Shown here: positions 52,395 to 61,852 of the stretch, in pieces
How positions within the stretch are numbered: position 1 is the first letter of the stretch
Layout of the letters: each line of letters starts with the position of its first letter
Assembly (NCBI GenBank): GCA_903916735.1
Contig: CAIWXX010000008.1
Coordinates: forward strand, 62,001-126,000
DNA from: an uncultured Acidobacteriota bacterium
GTDB taxonomy: Bacteria; Acidobacteriota; CAIWXX01
Direction: 5' to 3'
DNA length: 64,000 nucleotides
Position numbers and translations under genes: made by a program
Notes under the pieces: model-generated
What the model saw: the letters and a program-made list of their open reading frames with translations, nothing else
Database searches by the model: none
What the model was told of the DNA's origin: nothing

Positions 52395-53777
52395 CTACTT
52401 CATCTCAAGATATTTGCGGATCTTATTGGCCAGGATTCCGGCATCGATTGGTTTCATGACGATATCATTGATGCCGCCGGCCTTGAGTTTGACGATGGCA
52501 GCCGGATCCAGAGAACGGCCAAAGATGATGATCGGCGTTTTCAACGCCGTCTTCTGCTCGCGCAACATTTGAACAAATTGCATGGCAGGCATGTCGGAAA
52601 GATCCAAGCCGAGGAGTACGAGGTTGCAGTTATATTCCAGAAAGCACTGTATAGCTTCATCACCGCCCTCAGCATCGTAAACATTCTGAAACCCCTGGCC
52701 GTGCAAAATTGTTCTGAGCTGAGAGCGCGAGAGGGATGTATCTCCTACAATCAGGATACCAGGCGGGGTTGGTTCTTTGAAAACCTCTGGATTGGGACCT
52801 TTTTCGACTGCCACCGCGACAGGCGGCGGAGGTGCAGCCGGCTCAATCTCGGGCTTTTCGGTAGGAGCCGTCATGGTTTTTGAATTTTTGATCAAGGACG
52901 GCGATGGACGCTCTTCCGACAACGGCTCGGGCTTTTGTGGTCTGAGCTCAATTGGCGAATCATCCTGCACCCTGGGAGGCTCTCTTACTTGATCACGCTC
53001 GTATTGCTCATCGGGGAACATCGGGCCGGTGAGAGAGCGCCTGACGAAACGGCCCTCCAGAATACGCTCCACGTGATCCAAATCCGACGATTCAATTCTG
53101 TCGAATTCCATGGCAACGTAGAGATTCGGATTGAACCCCCACGAACGGCGGGAAATAGCCGAGAATTCACTCTCGCGTGCAGCTCCCGGTAACTTCACTC
53201 GAGCCACCGCAAATGCTTTGCCGGCCGTAAAGTAAATTGATGTCACCGAAAGAACCTGCTGCGAACCAATATCGACGATTCTCTGAGGACGGAAACAAAA
53301 GCCCGTCATCGAGAGCTCGGTGACGGGGCCAGAGGCAGCTGCTCCTTGGAAGAGGCTTGCGATAGCGGCGATCGGAACCATTTCATTCTTCCGGAGGCGC
53401 ACGCGCGGGGCCGCCCTTCGCTCATTATCTCTCAGAATGTTCGGCATCGAACAGAGGACCCAGTGATCATCCTGTTGTTTATCTACAGTTGTAGTAAAAG
53501 AGTAGCGCCAGTCGGATGATTCGAAGGAGACCTGGAAAGTGGAGCCTGATTCGAACGAAGTCAATTGATAAAACCGTATTAGTAGACGATCCTGTTTTCC
53601 AGATTCAATTCCGATGATTTTCCCTTCCTCCGATGGACTCTCCTCGGGAGAACTGGCGGAAATGAGGCAACCGTCATCAATGGCTCGTTGGATCGCCTTA
53701 ATGATCTCCTCGGAATTGACGACATCATGCTCAGATTCCTTTTTCGGCTTGTCCTTATTTCGGCTAAAAAGACCCAT
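52395..53777 (-). CDS. PilZ-type protein with degenerate receiver domain
   Basis: 460 residues. A YcgR-like N-terminal beta domain and a PilZ-like segment (RRAAPRVRLR near 120, LSMTGFCFRP near 155) suggest c-di-GMP binding, although the second PilZ motif (normally D/NxSxxG) reads ELSMTG. A long Pro/Glu-rich linker (about 250-335) leads to a receiver-like domain (about 340-460). There the usual DD pair reads GD (ILIVGDTSLSRSQ) and the phosphoacceptor position in LVLLGLDLSDMP is Gly instead of Asp, while the Lys of MKPID remains. It therefore cannot be phosphorylated in the normal way. The start at 53777 (MGLFSRNK) is preferred; an ATG seven codons upstream is possible. Confidence 0.85.
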   Translation of the reverse strand: MGLFSRNKDKPKKESEHDVVNSEEIIKAIQRAIDDGCLISASSPEESPSEEGKIIGIESGKQDRLLIRFYQLTSFESGSTFQVSFESSDWRYSFTTTVDKQQDDHWVLCSMPNILRDNERRAAPRVRLRKNEMVPIAAIASLFQGAAASGPVTELSMTGFCFRPQRIVDIGSQQVLSVTSIYFTAGKAFAVARVKLPGAARESEFSAISRRSWGFNPNLYVAMEFDRIESSDLDHVERILEGRFVRRSLTGPMFPDEQYERDQVREPPRVQDDSPIELRPQKPEPLSEERPSPSLIKNSKTMTAPTEKPEIEPAAPPPPVAVAVEKGPNPEVFKEPTPPGILIVGDTSLSRSQLRTILHGQGFQNVYDAEGGDEAIQCFLEYNCNLVLLGLDLSDMPAMQFVQMLREQKTALKTPIIIFGRSLDPAAIVKLKAGGINDIVMKPIDAGILANKIRKYLEMK

Positions 53778-54017
53778 AATGTCTACTACTCTACCCATAG
53801 AATACCACAGACCTGCTTTCCATGCCCCTTAAAATTACGATTGAATTTATCTTGTGGAATATGGTGAGCCGATTCGCCGGGATATCCAATGTCCAAGCGG
53901 GCTCGCACCAGGAGCCAACACAGCATGCTGATAAGGCCTCTTGCTGACCGGCAATCCTAAAGGCAATTCTGCTCGATAACCCTTCAAACCGGCGCCTCTA
54001 TGATAAACTCGACACTT

Positions 54018-55406
54018 ATGAAATATCATCTGCTCGGAATCGGCGGAACCGCAATGGCTCACCTGGCACTTCTCTTGCGAGAGTGCGGACATGATGTCCG
54101 TGGTTCAGATCAAGAAATCTATTCTCCAATGAGGGAGCTCCTCGAGGTGAGTGGAATATCCTTCGCCACGCACTATCATCCATCCAATATCTCCGATCCT
54201 GATGTTGTCATTATCGGCAATGCAATCGGTCGCGGGAATGCTGAGCTCGAAGCGGTGCTGGACCGGCGGATTCCTTTCCGCAGCCAGGCGGAAATTCTAA
54301 AGGAAGTGATCCTCGAAAAGCGCCGCCCGATTGTCGTCGCCGGAACACACGGCAAGACAACCTGCACGGCGCTCCTCGCATGGCTTCTCCAGGATTTAAA
54401 CCCCGGATTTCTCGTCGGCGGCATCCCTTGCAACAGCCCAAGCGGCTCTCGATTGGGAGCCGGCGACCCATTTATCGTGGAAGGCGACGAATACGACACA
54501 GCCTTTTTCGATAAGGGGCCTAAATTCCTGCATTACCGGCCATGGCAGGTTCTTTTGAATAACGTCGAATTCGATCATGCCGATATCTATAAAGACTTCG
54601 ATGCCTATGTGCTTTCCTTCGAACGCCTCATCAATGTCATTCCCGCCGCAGGGCATCTTGTGATGTACAGCTGCGGATCCGGCATCGATCGGATACGCGC
54701 TCGTGCCCGCTGCACTGTATCAACATTCGGCCCTTGTAAGGCGGATTATCAGCCTGTGGATATTCGCATTGAGTCCAATGGAAGGAGATCTTTCAGCATA
54801 TGCGGTATTGAGGGTCGCTTTGATACATCATTGATCGGCCGGCACAATGTTATGAACGCTACCGGCTGCATACTGTCAGCCCGCCATGTCGGGATCTCGA
54901 TCGAGCGTATCGCATATCATTTACAGAGTTTTGCCGGCGTGCGGCGCCGGCAAGAGCTCGTCTTGGATGGCAGCACGTCGCGCGGAGTCCTGCTTTATGA
55001 CGACTTCGCGCACCATCCGACGGCCATTGCTGAAACCTTGCGTGCATTCCGCGAATGTTTCCCCGGGCGGCGGCTGTGGGCGCTGTTTGAACCCCGGAGT
55101 TGGTCGATGCGGAAAAACGTATTTCAGAGTGCTCTTCCAGCGGCATTTTCGCAGACCGATCGGGTCATCATCGGACCAGTCTTCCGGAAGGATCTCGTAA
55201 AGGATTCTCTTGAACCGGTTTCGGTTGCAGACGCGATTATTGCAGCAGGAAGCCGTGCCGCATATATTGATTCGATTGATACAATTGTCGAGACAGTGAT
55301 CGCGGACACTCATGATGGAGATGTTGTTATTGTTCTTTCGAACGGCTCCTTTGGAGGCCTTGTTGAGAAGCTCAAGAAAGCACTCGTTGATAATGCACAC
55401 GCGTGA
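54018..55406 (+). CDS. mpl: UDP-N-acetylmuramate:L-Ala-gamma-D-Glu-meso-DAP ligase
   Basis: 462 residues. Mur-ligase fold with nucleotide-binding start LGIGGTAMAHLA near 5, ATP loop VVAGTHGKTTC near 106, and VEGDEYDTAFFDK near 152, the last typical of Mpl rather than MurC. Further on, DDFAHHPTAI near 331 and FEPRSWSMRKN near 357 fit the family. It rejoins recycled murein tripeptide to UDP-MurNAc. It implies meso-DAP in the wall. A -10-like TATGAT at 53999 would start transcription only a few bases before the ATG. An ATG at 54000 is in frame but overlaps that element. Confidence 0.94.
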   Translation: MKYHLLGIGGTAMAHLALLLRECGHDVRGSDQEIYSPMRELLEVSGISFATHYHPSNISDPDVVIIGNAIGRGNAELEAVLDRRIPFRSQAEILKEVILEKRRPIVVAGTHGKTTCTALLAWLLQDLNPGFLVGGIPCNSPSGSRLGAGDPFIVEGDEYDTAFFDKGPKFLHYRPWQVLLNNVEFDHADIYKDFDAYVLSFERLINVIPAAGHLVMYSCGSGIDRIRARARCTVSTFGPCKADYQPVDIRIESNGRRSFSICGIEGRFDTSLIGRHNVMNATGCILSARHVGISIERIAYHLQSFAGVRRRQELVLDGSTSRGVLLYDDFAHHPTAIAETLRAFRECFPGRRLWALFEPRSWSMRKNVFQSALPAAFSQTDRVIIGPVFRKDLVKDSLEPVSVADAIIAAGSRAAYIDSIDTIVETVIADTHDGDVVIVLSNGSFGGLVEKLKKALVDNAHA

Positions 55407-55556
55407 CTGTCACATGAGCTTCAAATCCATCATCCAAAGAGACTTCATCATCGTCATCCCATGCAACAAGGATTAATCCGCGATTTGGATGTCAGAGTCG
55501 AACTCCGAATTCACGCAAAGACTCAATTGTGATATTGTAATCCCCTGGAGGTGTTG

Positions 55557-56033
55557 ATGGCGAAGACACAGGAGCAAAAAAAGATCACCAATGATCTCGT
55601 TCATACGATCGAGACATTACAGGCGATGACCGAAGGGCTGGGCGAGGTTCAATTGCGCACCCGTCCGGAAGAGAATAAATGGTCAATCAAGGAGATTGTG
55701 GCGCATCTTGCGGCTTTTGAACGGGTCATGGTCGCCCGCCTCAAGGCCATGCTCACAACGGACAACCCGGCTATCGAACGATATGACACACTTGCATGGG
55801 CTGCCGTGGATCATATCGAAGAGGATATCGACGAAAATCTTCAGAAGTTCATCATCGCCCGGAAAAAAACAACAGATCTTCTGAAAAAGCTCAAGGACAA
55901 GGATTGGCTTCGGACTGGACGGCACTCTGAGTATCAGAACTACACCATCCAGAAAGCTGCAGAGCTCCTGGACGCTCACGACAGAAACCATCTCAAGCAG
56001 ATCGAAAACATCAAGAAGAGATTCGGTTCCTGA
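55557..56033 (+). CDS. DinB-superfamily protein
   Basis: 158 residues, a four-helix bundle of the DinB/YfiT type. The histidines that bind a divalent metal in this family appear in EIVAHLAAFE near 52 and in DAHDRNHLKQI near 143. Members include thiol-dependent transferases for bacillithiol or mycothiol and many of unknown role. The ATG at 55557 has GGAGG 5 bases upstream. It converges on alaS and seems to be a single-gene unit. Confidence 0.88.
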   Translation: MAKTQEQKKITNDLVHTIETLQAMTEGLGEVQLRTRPEENKWSIKEIVAHLAAFERVMVARLKAMLTTDNPAIERYDTLAWAAVDHIEEDIDENLQKFIIARKKTTDLLKKLKDKDWLRTGRHSEYQNYTIQKAAELLDAHDRNHLKQIENIKKRFGS

Positions 56034-56105
56034 CGCATCCGACCATCAGAAATCGATACATGGAAGTGGCAATTGACTAATGGCTGAGCGCCGTCTCAGA
56101 TAGAT

Positions 56106-58727
56106 CTACCGGCTTGCTTCGCCGAGAGCCTCCAGGATGGATCCAAGCATCTTATCGATGCTTCCAGGTTCTTTTCCGCCGGCCTCTGCAAGATCCGGTC
56201 GACCTCCTCCGCTTCCCCCAATAAAGCCTGCCAGCTTCTTGACGATCTTGCCGGCGTGAAATCGCTTCGTCAGGTCCTTTGTCACACCAACGAGCAATAG
56301 GGCTTTGTCATCTGACTGTGACGCAAGTACGATAATGCCTGAGCCGATTTGTTCGCGCCATCGATCCATGACTGTCCGGAGTGCGGGCATATCACAACCG
56401 TCGAGTCGTTTGTTGACGACTCGTGTGCCGTCGATCATTTGCGATGTTCCTTCGGCCAGATCAATCGTGGATAGGGTTTTCTGCTTGAGGCGATTAAGTT
56501 CCCGATCTTTGTGTTTGAGCGTCTCCTGCAGGCGTGCAACGGCAGCCGATAGATCCTCGCGTGTGGTCCGAAGCGTCTGTTCGATATCGCGGAGTGTGGC
56601 TCGGTCACGCTGGTGGGATTGGAACGCCGGAGCGCCGGCACGCGCTGTGATACGACGAATTCCGGATGCAACACTTCCTTCTGATTCGATGTGAAAAAGC
56701 CCGATCTGACCGGTCGCCTTGAGATGAGTGCCACCGCACAGCTCCATGGAAAAATCGCCGACACGGATAACCCGCACGTGGCTGCCGTACTTATCACCGA
56801 AAAACGCCAGCGCCCCGGCCTTCAGGGCGTCCTCGATTGGCAGCGTCTTTATCTGCACCTGTTCATTTCGCCGAATTTCCATGTTGACCAGCTCTTCGAT
56901 ATCGGCGAGCTCCCGGTCTTTGAGCGGCGCGTAATGGCTGAAGTCGAAGCGTAGATGATGAGGATCGACGAGAGATCCCGATTGCTTGACATGGGGGCCG
57001 ATAACTTCCCGGAGAGCCGCATTCAGGAGATGTGTGGCTGTGTGATGAATGGATGTATCCTGCCGTGCTGTGACATCAACGGCGGCATCCACCTCCTGAC
57101 CGGGCTCCAGGCTGCCCTGCGCAATCAAGATATCCAGAAGCGGGTAGACTCTCCCATGATAAGAAGTCATCTGAACAACGGCGCGCCCGGTTTCAGCAAG
57201 GAGCATACCCCGATCCCCGATCTGCCCACCCGATTCAGCATAGAAGGGATTAGGATCGATAAGAATTCGCCCCACTTCTCCCTCCTTGAGTCGATCAACT
57301 GACCGGCCGTCGCGAAAAACTGCGATGATCCGAGAATTTGTCGAACGGAGGGTTTCATAGCCGATAAAAGCAGGTCGCGGGTATTCCTTGAGGAGAGCGC
57401 TCTCTTCACTGTCCTCCTCTTCAATCCGTGCAGCGGCCCGAGCTCTTTCGCGTTGATGATCAAGTTCCCGATTGAATCCGGCCTCATCGATTCGTACGCC
57501 GCGTTCTTCGCAGTAATCACGGGCCAGGTCAAGTGGAAAACCGTATGTGTCATAGAGTTTGAAGAGCTCTCCGCCCGCGACGACATCCCGTGATTCATTG
57601 CAAACTTTTTCTAGCATTTTGAGGCCGAGAGTCAGTGTGGAGGCAAACCGCTCCTCTTCTCCCTGGATAATCCGAGCGGCGTGGTCACGGTTGCCGACCA
57701 ATTCCGGATAAGCATCCCCCATGATTTCAATGACAGTCCCGACAAGCTTGTAAAGGAACGGCTCTTCAAGTCCCAGCTTCCTTCCATATCGCATGGCCCG
57801 ACGTAGAATTTTTCGTAAGACAAAACCGCGCCCTTCATTTGACGGTAGCGCTCCATCTGAAATGACAAATGTCGATGCCCGAATATGATCCGCGACGACG
57901 CGCATGGCTGCGCCGGCATCGCTCGCAGCATCATACTCAACACCAGAAGTCTCGCTCACTTCGCGGATGATCGGCAGGAAAAGATCCGTGTGAAAATTGG
58001 ATGTGGCGCCTTGAAGGACCGCGGTGATTCTTTCAAGGCCGGCGCCTGTGTCGATGCACGGAGATGGAAGCGGCGTCACCCGACCGGAGGTATCGCGTTC
58101 GAATTGCATGAAAACGAGGTTCCATAGTTCCAGATAGCGATCGCAGAAACAGCCAGGGCCGCAGGTCGGCCTGCGACAACCGACGTCAGGCCCCTGATCA
58201 TAGAGGATCTCAGAACAGGGCCCGCATGGTCCCGTTTCGCCCATCGCCCAGAAGTTATCCTTCTCGTCAAACCGTAGAATTCGGTTTTCCGGAACTCCGA
58301 TCTTGCGATGCCAAATCTCCCAGGCCTGGTCATCATCTCGGAAGACTGTTGCATACAGCCGGTTCGAAGGAAGGCCGAGATGGGCCGTCATCAGATCCCA
58401 GGCCATGGCGATCGCATCCTCTTTGAAGTAATCGCCAAATGAAAAATTCCCAAGCATTTCGAAAAAAGTATGATGACGGTTCGTGTGACCGACATTATCG
58501 AGGTCATTATGCTTGCCACCCGCTCTCAGACACTTCTGGACACTTGCAGCCCTTTTTATGGCTCGCTTTTCGTTACCCAGAAAAACGTCCTTGAACTGGT
58601 TCATGCCGGCATTGGCAAAGAGGAGTGTCGGGTCGCTTTGAGGGATCAATGATGAACTCTTCACGATCTCATGGCCTCTTTCCCTGAAAAAGCCGAGAAA
58701 CCGGGTCCGTATCTCCTGCGCCTTCAT
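56106..58727 (-). CDS. alaS: Alanyl-tRNA synthetase
   Basis: 873 residues, full length. Class II catalytic domain with FANAGMNQFKDVFLG near 38-52, RHHTFFEMLGNFSFGDYFK near 83-101 and motif 3 DTGAGLERI. The editing domain has the zinc ligands HHTATH near 557 and CGGTH near 659, and a C-terminal oligomerisation domain ends with GGSGGGRPDLAEAGGK. It charges tRNA-Ala and clears Ser/Gly. A cysteine-rich insert in the catalytic domain (CRRPTCGPGCFCD near 183) is a normal subgroup feature. A perfect 11-bp inverted repeat lies about 105-140 bases upstream. Confidence 0.97.
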   Translation of the reverse strand: MKAQEIRTRFLGFFRERGHEIVKSSSLIPQSDPTLLFANAGMNQFKDVFLGNEKRAIKRAASVQKCLRAGGKHNDLDNVGHTNRHHTFFEMLGNFSFGDYFKEDAIAMAWDLMTAHLGLPSNRLYATVFRDDDQAWEIWHRKIGVPENRILRFDEKDNFWAMGETGPCGPCSEILYDQGPDVGCRRPTCGPGCFCDRYLELWNLVFMQFERDTSGRVTPLPSPCIDTGAGLERITAVLQGATSNFHTDLFLPIIREVSETSGVEYDAASDAGAAMRVVADHIRASTFVISDGALPSNEGRGFVLRKILRRAMRYGRKLGLEEPFLYKLVGTVIEIMGDAYPELVGNRDHAARIIQGEEERFASTLTLGLKMLEKVCNESRDVVAGGELFKLYDTYGFPLDLARDYCEERGVRIDEAGFNRELDHQRERARAAARIEEEDSEESALLKEYPRPAFIGYETLRSTNSRIIAVFRDGRSVDRLKEGEVGRILIDPNPFYAESGGQIGDRGMLLAETGRAVVQMTSYHGRVYPLLDILIAQGSLEPGQEVDAAVDVTARQDTSIHHTATHLLNAALREVIGPHVKQSGSLVDPHHLRFDFSHYAPLKDRELADIEELVNMEIRRNEQVQIKTLPIEDALKAGALAFFGDKYGSHVRVIRVGDFSMELCGGTHLKATGQIGLFHIESEGSVASGIRRITARAGAPAFQSHQRDRATLRDIEQTLRTTREDLSAAVARLQETLKHKDRELNRLKQKTLSTIDLAEGTSQMIDGTRVVNKRLDGCDMPALRTVMDRWREQIGSGIIVLASQSDDKALLLVGVTKDLTKRFHAGKIVKKLAGFIGGSGGGRPDLAEAGGKEPGSIDKMLGSILEALGEASR

Positions 58728-58831
58728 TCCGATTATTCCGCCTTTCGCATATTCTCTGAAGATGCAATGATAACGGCCGGCACATCATCATTGCAAGGCC
58801 GGGCTCGGCGCTCAAATGCCAGTGTCAGCTT

Positions 58832-58867
58832 CATTATTAAGAGAAAGGAGCTGTCATCTTAATAATG
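58832..58867. repeat. Perfect 11-bp inverted repeat upstream of alaS
   Basis: CATTATTAAGA (58832-58842) and TCTTAATAATG (58857-58867) are exact reverse complements with a 14-base spacer. The position, between the end of the TPR gene and the start of alaS on the same strand, suits an operator or a weak terminator. The A+T-rich arms and lack of a T-run favour a protein-binding site. Confidence 0.5.
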
Positions 58868-58924
58868 GCACGGACGACGATCTTGAGAAAATAACGAAGA
58901 GTTAATACCTGAAAACCGGTGGCT

Positions 58925-59614
58925 CTACCAATCCTTGCCGCTCACGCTCACCGATCGTTTTTTCGATTTCAACTTCTTCATGTCCTCGCGCTCTTTTTCC
59001 TTGAGATAATCAAGCATCGAGTTCATCTGTTTCTGATCCATGTCCTGTTGCGGCGGCGGAGGAGGCTCGTCCTTCTGCTTATCAGGTGGTTTTTTATCCG
59101 GTGGAGGAGGCTTCTGCTGCTCCTTTTCCTGTTCCTGTTTTTGGCGAAGCGCCAATTCGAGATTGATCTTCGCCTGCCGATCATCCGGATTGAGATGGAG
59201 AGCGCGGACATAGGCATCGATAGCGTTCTCCAGATCTCCCGCCTGCATGAAAGAGTTCCCCAGATTATAGGTCGCCCATTCTCTTTTCCGTGGGTCCGGA
59301 ATCGCGAATGCCTCACGGAAGAGCTTCGCAGCTTCTTTTTGTTTTCCCAGTTTATATAGGGCATTCGCTTCGTTGTATTTCAACTCCGATAAATCCGGCC
59401 GCGCTGTCTGCGCTTCAGAATATTTTTTGAAAGCTTCATCGTATTTCTGATCGGCATAAAGCGCATTGCCCGCCTTGTTGCTGCGATAAGCAGAGACGGC
59501 TCGGCAAGGTTGTGAAATGAAGAGCACTGCTGTCACGAACGCCGCAACAAACCTCATTGTGTGCGCGAAGCGTTTCGAACCGGCAAAAAGATGCGACTGA
59601 GGCAGCGAATTCAC
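58925..59614 (-). CDS. BatC-like TPR protein
   Basis: 229 residues. A hydrophobic export signal (near 20-40, FVAAFVTAVLFISQPCRA) precedes three or four tetratricopeptide repeats (about 45-150; for example AGNALYADQKYDEAFKKYSEA). A Lys/Pro-rich tail (KPPPPDKKPPDKQKDEPPPP) and a charged end (EKEREDMKKLKSKK) follow. This is the usual third member of Bacteroides aerotolerance (Bat) operons, thought to scaffold the VWA proteins at the membrane. The GTG start overlaps the batB stop by four bases and has GGAGGG 5 bases upstream, which decides against the ATG 19 codons later. Confidence 0.85.
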   Translation of the reverse strand: MNSLPQSHLFAGSKRFAHTMRFVAAFVTAVLFISQPCRAVSAYRSNKAGNALYADQKYDEAFKKYSEAQTARPDLSELKYNEANALYKLGKQKEAAKLFREAFAIPDPRKREWATYNLGNSFMQAGDLENAIDAYVRALHLNPDDRQAKINLELALRQKQEQEKEQQKPPPPDKKPPDKQKDEPPPPPQQDMDQKQMNSMLDYLKEKEREDMKKLKSKKRSVSVSGKDW

Positions 59615-60651
59615 AGCGTCCCTCCACCTTTCTGAGTTGACGTGTTAGATATCGTGACGGATCGGCCTGGGAGTGCGCCGGTTCCACAAAGCAGCGCTAA
59701 AGCCGGAAGCAGGAACCATTGAAATCGCTCCTCGTATGTTGTCTGCAACTTGGCATGAACTTCCTTTTTATCCATGGAGGCGATCTCTTCGGCAATTCTT
59801 TTCAACTCGCCGCCCCCGGTTGTAATTGCAAAGAATTTGCCGCCTGTTGTGACGGCAATCTGCTGCAAAGTCGCGGCATCGAGGCGGCTCTGAACAACCT
59901 GGCCTTGTTCATCCTTTTTCCATTCGCGAAATTGCCCATCCTGGTTTCGCACTGGCACCAACTCGCCATTCGTTGTCCCAATGCCGATTGTATAAATAAT
60001 GAGCCCCTCTTCGCGCGCTTTGCTCGCTGCTTCCTCAACTTTTCCTTCATGATCTTCGCCATCAGTGAGGAGCACGACAACCTTAAATCGTCTTTCCGAA
60101 GAGTTGAATGATTTCAATGCCAGATCTATGGCGCCGGCAATCGCTGTCCCAGGCCGTGAAATTGTGGATGTATCGACGGAATCGAGGAAGATCCTGAGGG
60201 CGGAATAGTCGAGGGTTAGTGGGCACGTCAGCGCCGGCTCGCCGGCAAAGCAGATGAGGCCGACGCGGTCGGTTTCGAGTAGATCGAGAAAAGCGGTGAT
60301 CTCGCCGTGAGCCGCCTCTAGACGAGTCGGTTTGATATCGGCTGCATCCATGCTGGCCGACACATCCAGGACGATAAAAATATCTAGCCCCTTGCGTCGC
60401 ACCTCTTCCATCTTCTCTCCCCACTGAGGTCGCGCGAGCGTCAGGATGAGCAGAGTCAGAGCCAAAAGAAGAAATACTCTTCTCGTGCGCCTGACCCAGA
60501 ATGGTATCGCCTGACGTCCGGGCTCGAGGAGACGATCATCGCCGAAACGAAAAAGCGCTTGCCGGGCTCTCCTGTCCCAGTATATGAACAGCAGCTGCAC
60601 GAAAGGGATCAGAAACAGGAGGTAAAGGAAATGAAAATGAAGAAATCGCAT
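59611..60651 (-). CDS. BatB-like VWA membrane protein
   Basis: 346 residues. Two transmembrane helices near the N-terminus (about 8-25 and 55-75) and one near 312-330 enclose a VWA domain with intact metal site DVSASM near 96, TCPLTLDY near 142 and LLTDGEDHEG near 200. It is paired with batA upstream and overlaps the TPR gene, the order BatA-BatB-BatC found in many phyla. Bat proteins are associated with stress tolerance and MoxR ATPases, with no known enzyme activity. Confidence 0.88.
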   Translation of the reverse strand: MRFLHFHFLYLLFLIPFVQLLFIYWDRRARQALFRFGDDRLLEPGRQAIPFWVRRTRRVFLLLALTLLILTLARPQWGEKMEEVRRKGLDIFIVLDVSASMDAADIKPTRLEAAHGEITAFLDLLETDRVGLICFAGEPALTCPLTLDYSALRIFLDSVDTSTISRPGTAIAGAIDLALKSFNSSERRFKVVVLLTDGEDHEGKVEEAASKAREEGLIIYTIGIGTTNGELVPVRNQDGQFREWKKDEQGQVVQSRLDAATLQQIAVTTGGKFFAITTGGGELKRIAEEIASMDKKEVHAKLQTTYEERFQWFLLPALALLCGTGALPGRSVTISNTSTQKGGGTL

Positions 60652-60752
60652 TTCTGATCAGGCTCGAATATGAGTGTTAATCCCGTGTCTCGGGGCCACA
60701 GCGACAGAGCGGCTGCTCGATGGAAAAGAATTGCAGGCTGATTGCCCGTTCA

Positions 60753-61733
60753 TCAGGATAGCCTCCTGAGATATGTCTCCCCGGCGATGAGTGCGACGAG
60801 GAGTAGAAACAGCCCACTCCAGATAATCGGAACAAAAAGTTCCTCATGGTTCTTGTATGTTTTGCTTTCGATCTTGCTTCGTTCAAGCTTATCGATCTGA
60901 GAGTAAATTTGATCGAGCGATTGTTTGTCGGTGGCTCGAAAATAGAGCCCACCAGTCTTGGAAGCAATGGCCCGCAAAAGATCCTCGTCCAGTTCCACTG
61001 GCAACATCGTATAGGTCCGGCCAAGGACTGGGTCGTCTATGGGATATGGGGCTAGCCCGGTCGTGCCGGCTCCGATCGTATAGACTTTGATTTTCAAGGT
61101 GCGTGCGACGTCAGCGGCATCAAGCGGGCTGATCTCGCCTCGGTTGTTTACCCCGTCGGTCAGGAGAATAATCACTTTGCTTTTCACCTTGCTGTTACGC
61201 AGTCGATTAGCGCAGTTGGCAAGTGCATTGCCGATCGCAGTCCCATCTTCAAGCTCTCCCATAGCAACTGACATGAGAAGAGACCGGAGCACGACATAAT
61301 CGGTTGTCAGCGGACATTTGGTAATGCTGATGCCGGCGAATATGATGAGCCCGATCCGATCGCCTCGACGCCCGGCAATAAAGTCGACGACGACATCTTT
61401 GGCGACAGAGAGCCTGTTTTTGGGCTTGAAATCCTCGGCCGCCATGCTGCCGGAAACATCGATCGCCAGGATAATATCAATTCCTTCGCTTGTAATCTCA
61501 TCGTAACTCTGAATGAGCTGCGGTCGAGCCATGGCGAAGGCGAGTAGTGCGATGACGGCGAGCCGCATCCAATAGAGGTTTTTAGCGAGCCAAGCGCGGT
61601 GCGTTAATGGCGTCCCGAGTGTGGCGGAATAAAGAAGCGATCCTCGCCCCATTCGCTCCTGCAAGCGCTCCAGGTAAAAAAGCACAGGGCAGGCAAGCAA
61701 GAGAAGAAGGAAATATGGAGAAGCCAGCCGCAT
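60753..61733 (-). CDS. BatA-like VWA membrane protein
   Basis: 326 residues, same layout as the downstream protein: two N-terminal transmembrane helices, VWA domain with DVSGSM near 92, TKCPLTTDY near 137 and LLTDGVNNRGEISP near 190, and a final transmembrane helix (about 302-320). The spacing of 101 bases to batB contains no gene. The usual operon partners upstream of batA, a MoxR ATPase and a DUF58 protein, are not present here; the preceding gene is an aminotransferase 119 bases away. Confidence 0.88.
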   Translation of the reverse strand: MRLASPYFLLLLLACPVLFYLERLQERMGRGSLLYSATLGTPLTHRAWLAKNLYWMRLAVIALLAFAMARPQLIQSYDEITSEGIDIILAIDVSGSMAAEDFKPKNRLSVAKDVVVDFIAGRRGDRIGLIIFAGISITKCPLTTDYVVLRSLLMSVAMGELEDGTAIGNALANCANRLRNSKVKSKVIILLTDGVNNRGEISPLDAADVARTLKIKVYTIGAGTTGLAPYPIDDPVLGRTYTMLPVELDEDLLRAIASKTGGLYFRATDKQSLDQIYSQIDKLERSKIESKTYKNHEELFVPIIWSGLFLLLVALIAGETYLRRLS

Positions 61734-61852
61734 TTAAGAAAAGGAAAAAGAAGAGGAGCGGTTGCTTTTGATCATAGACTAGTTAGCCTTAAGGTTTCTC
61801 TTTTCGCTCTAATGTTTCTGTTCATTGAAGCCATCATCAATTGAGAGTTGAA

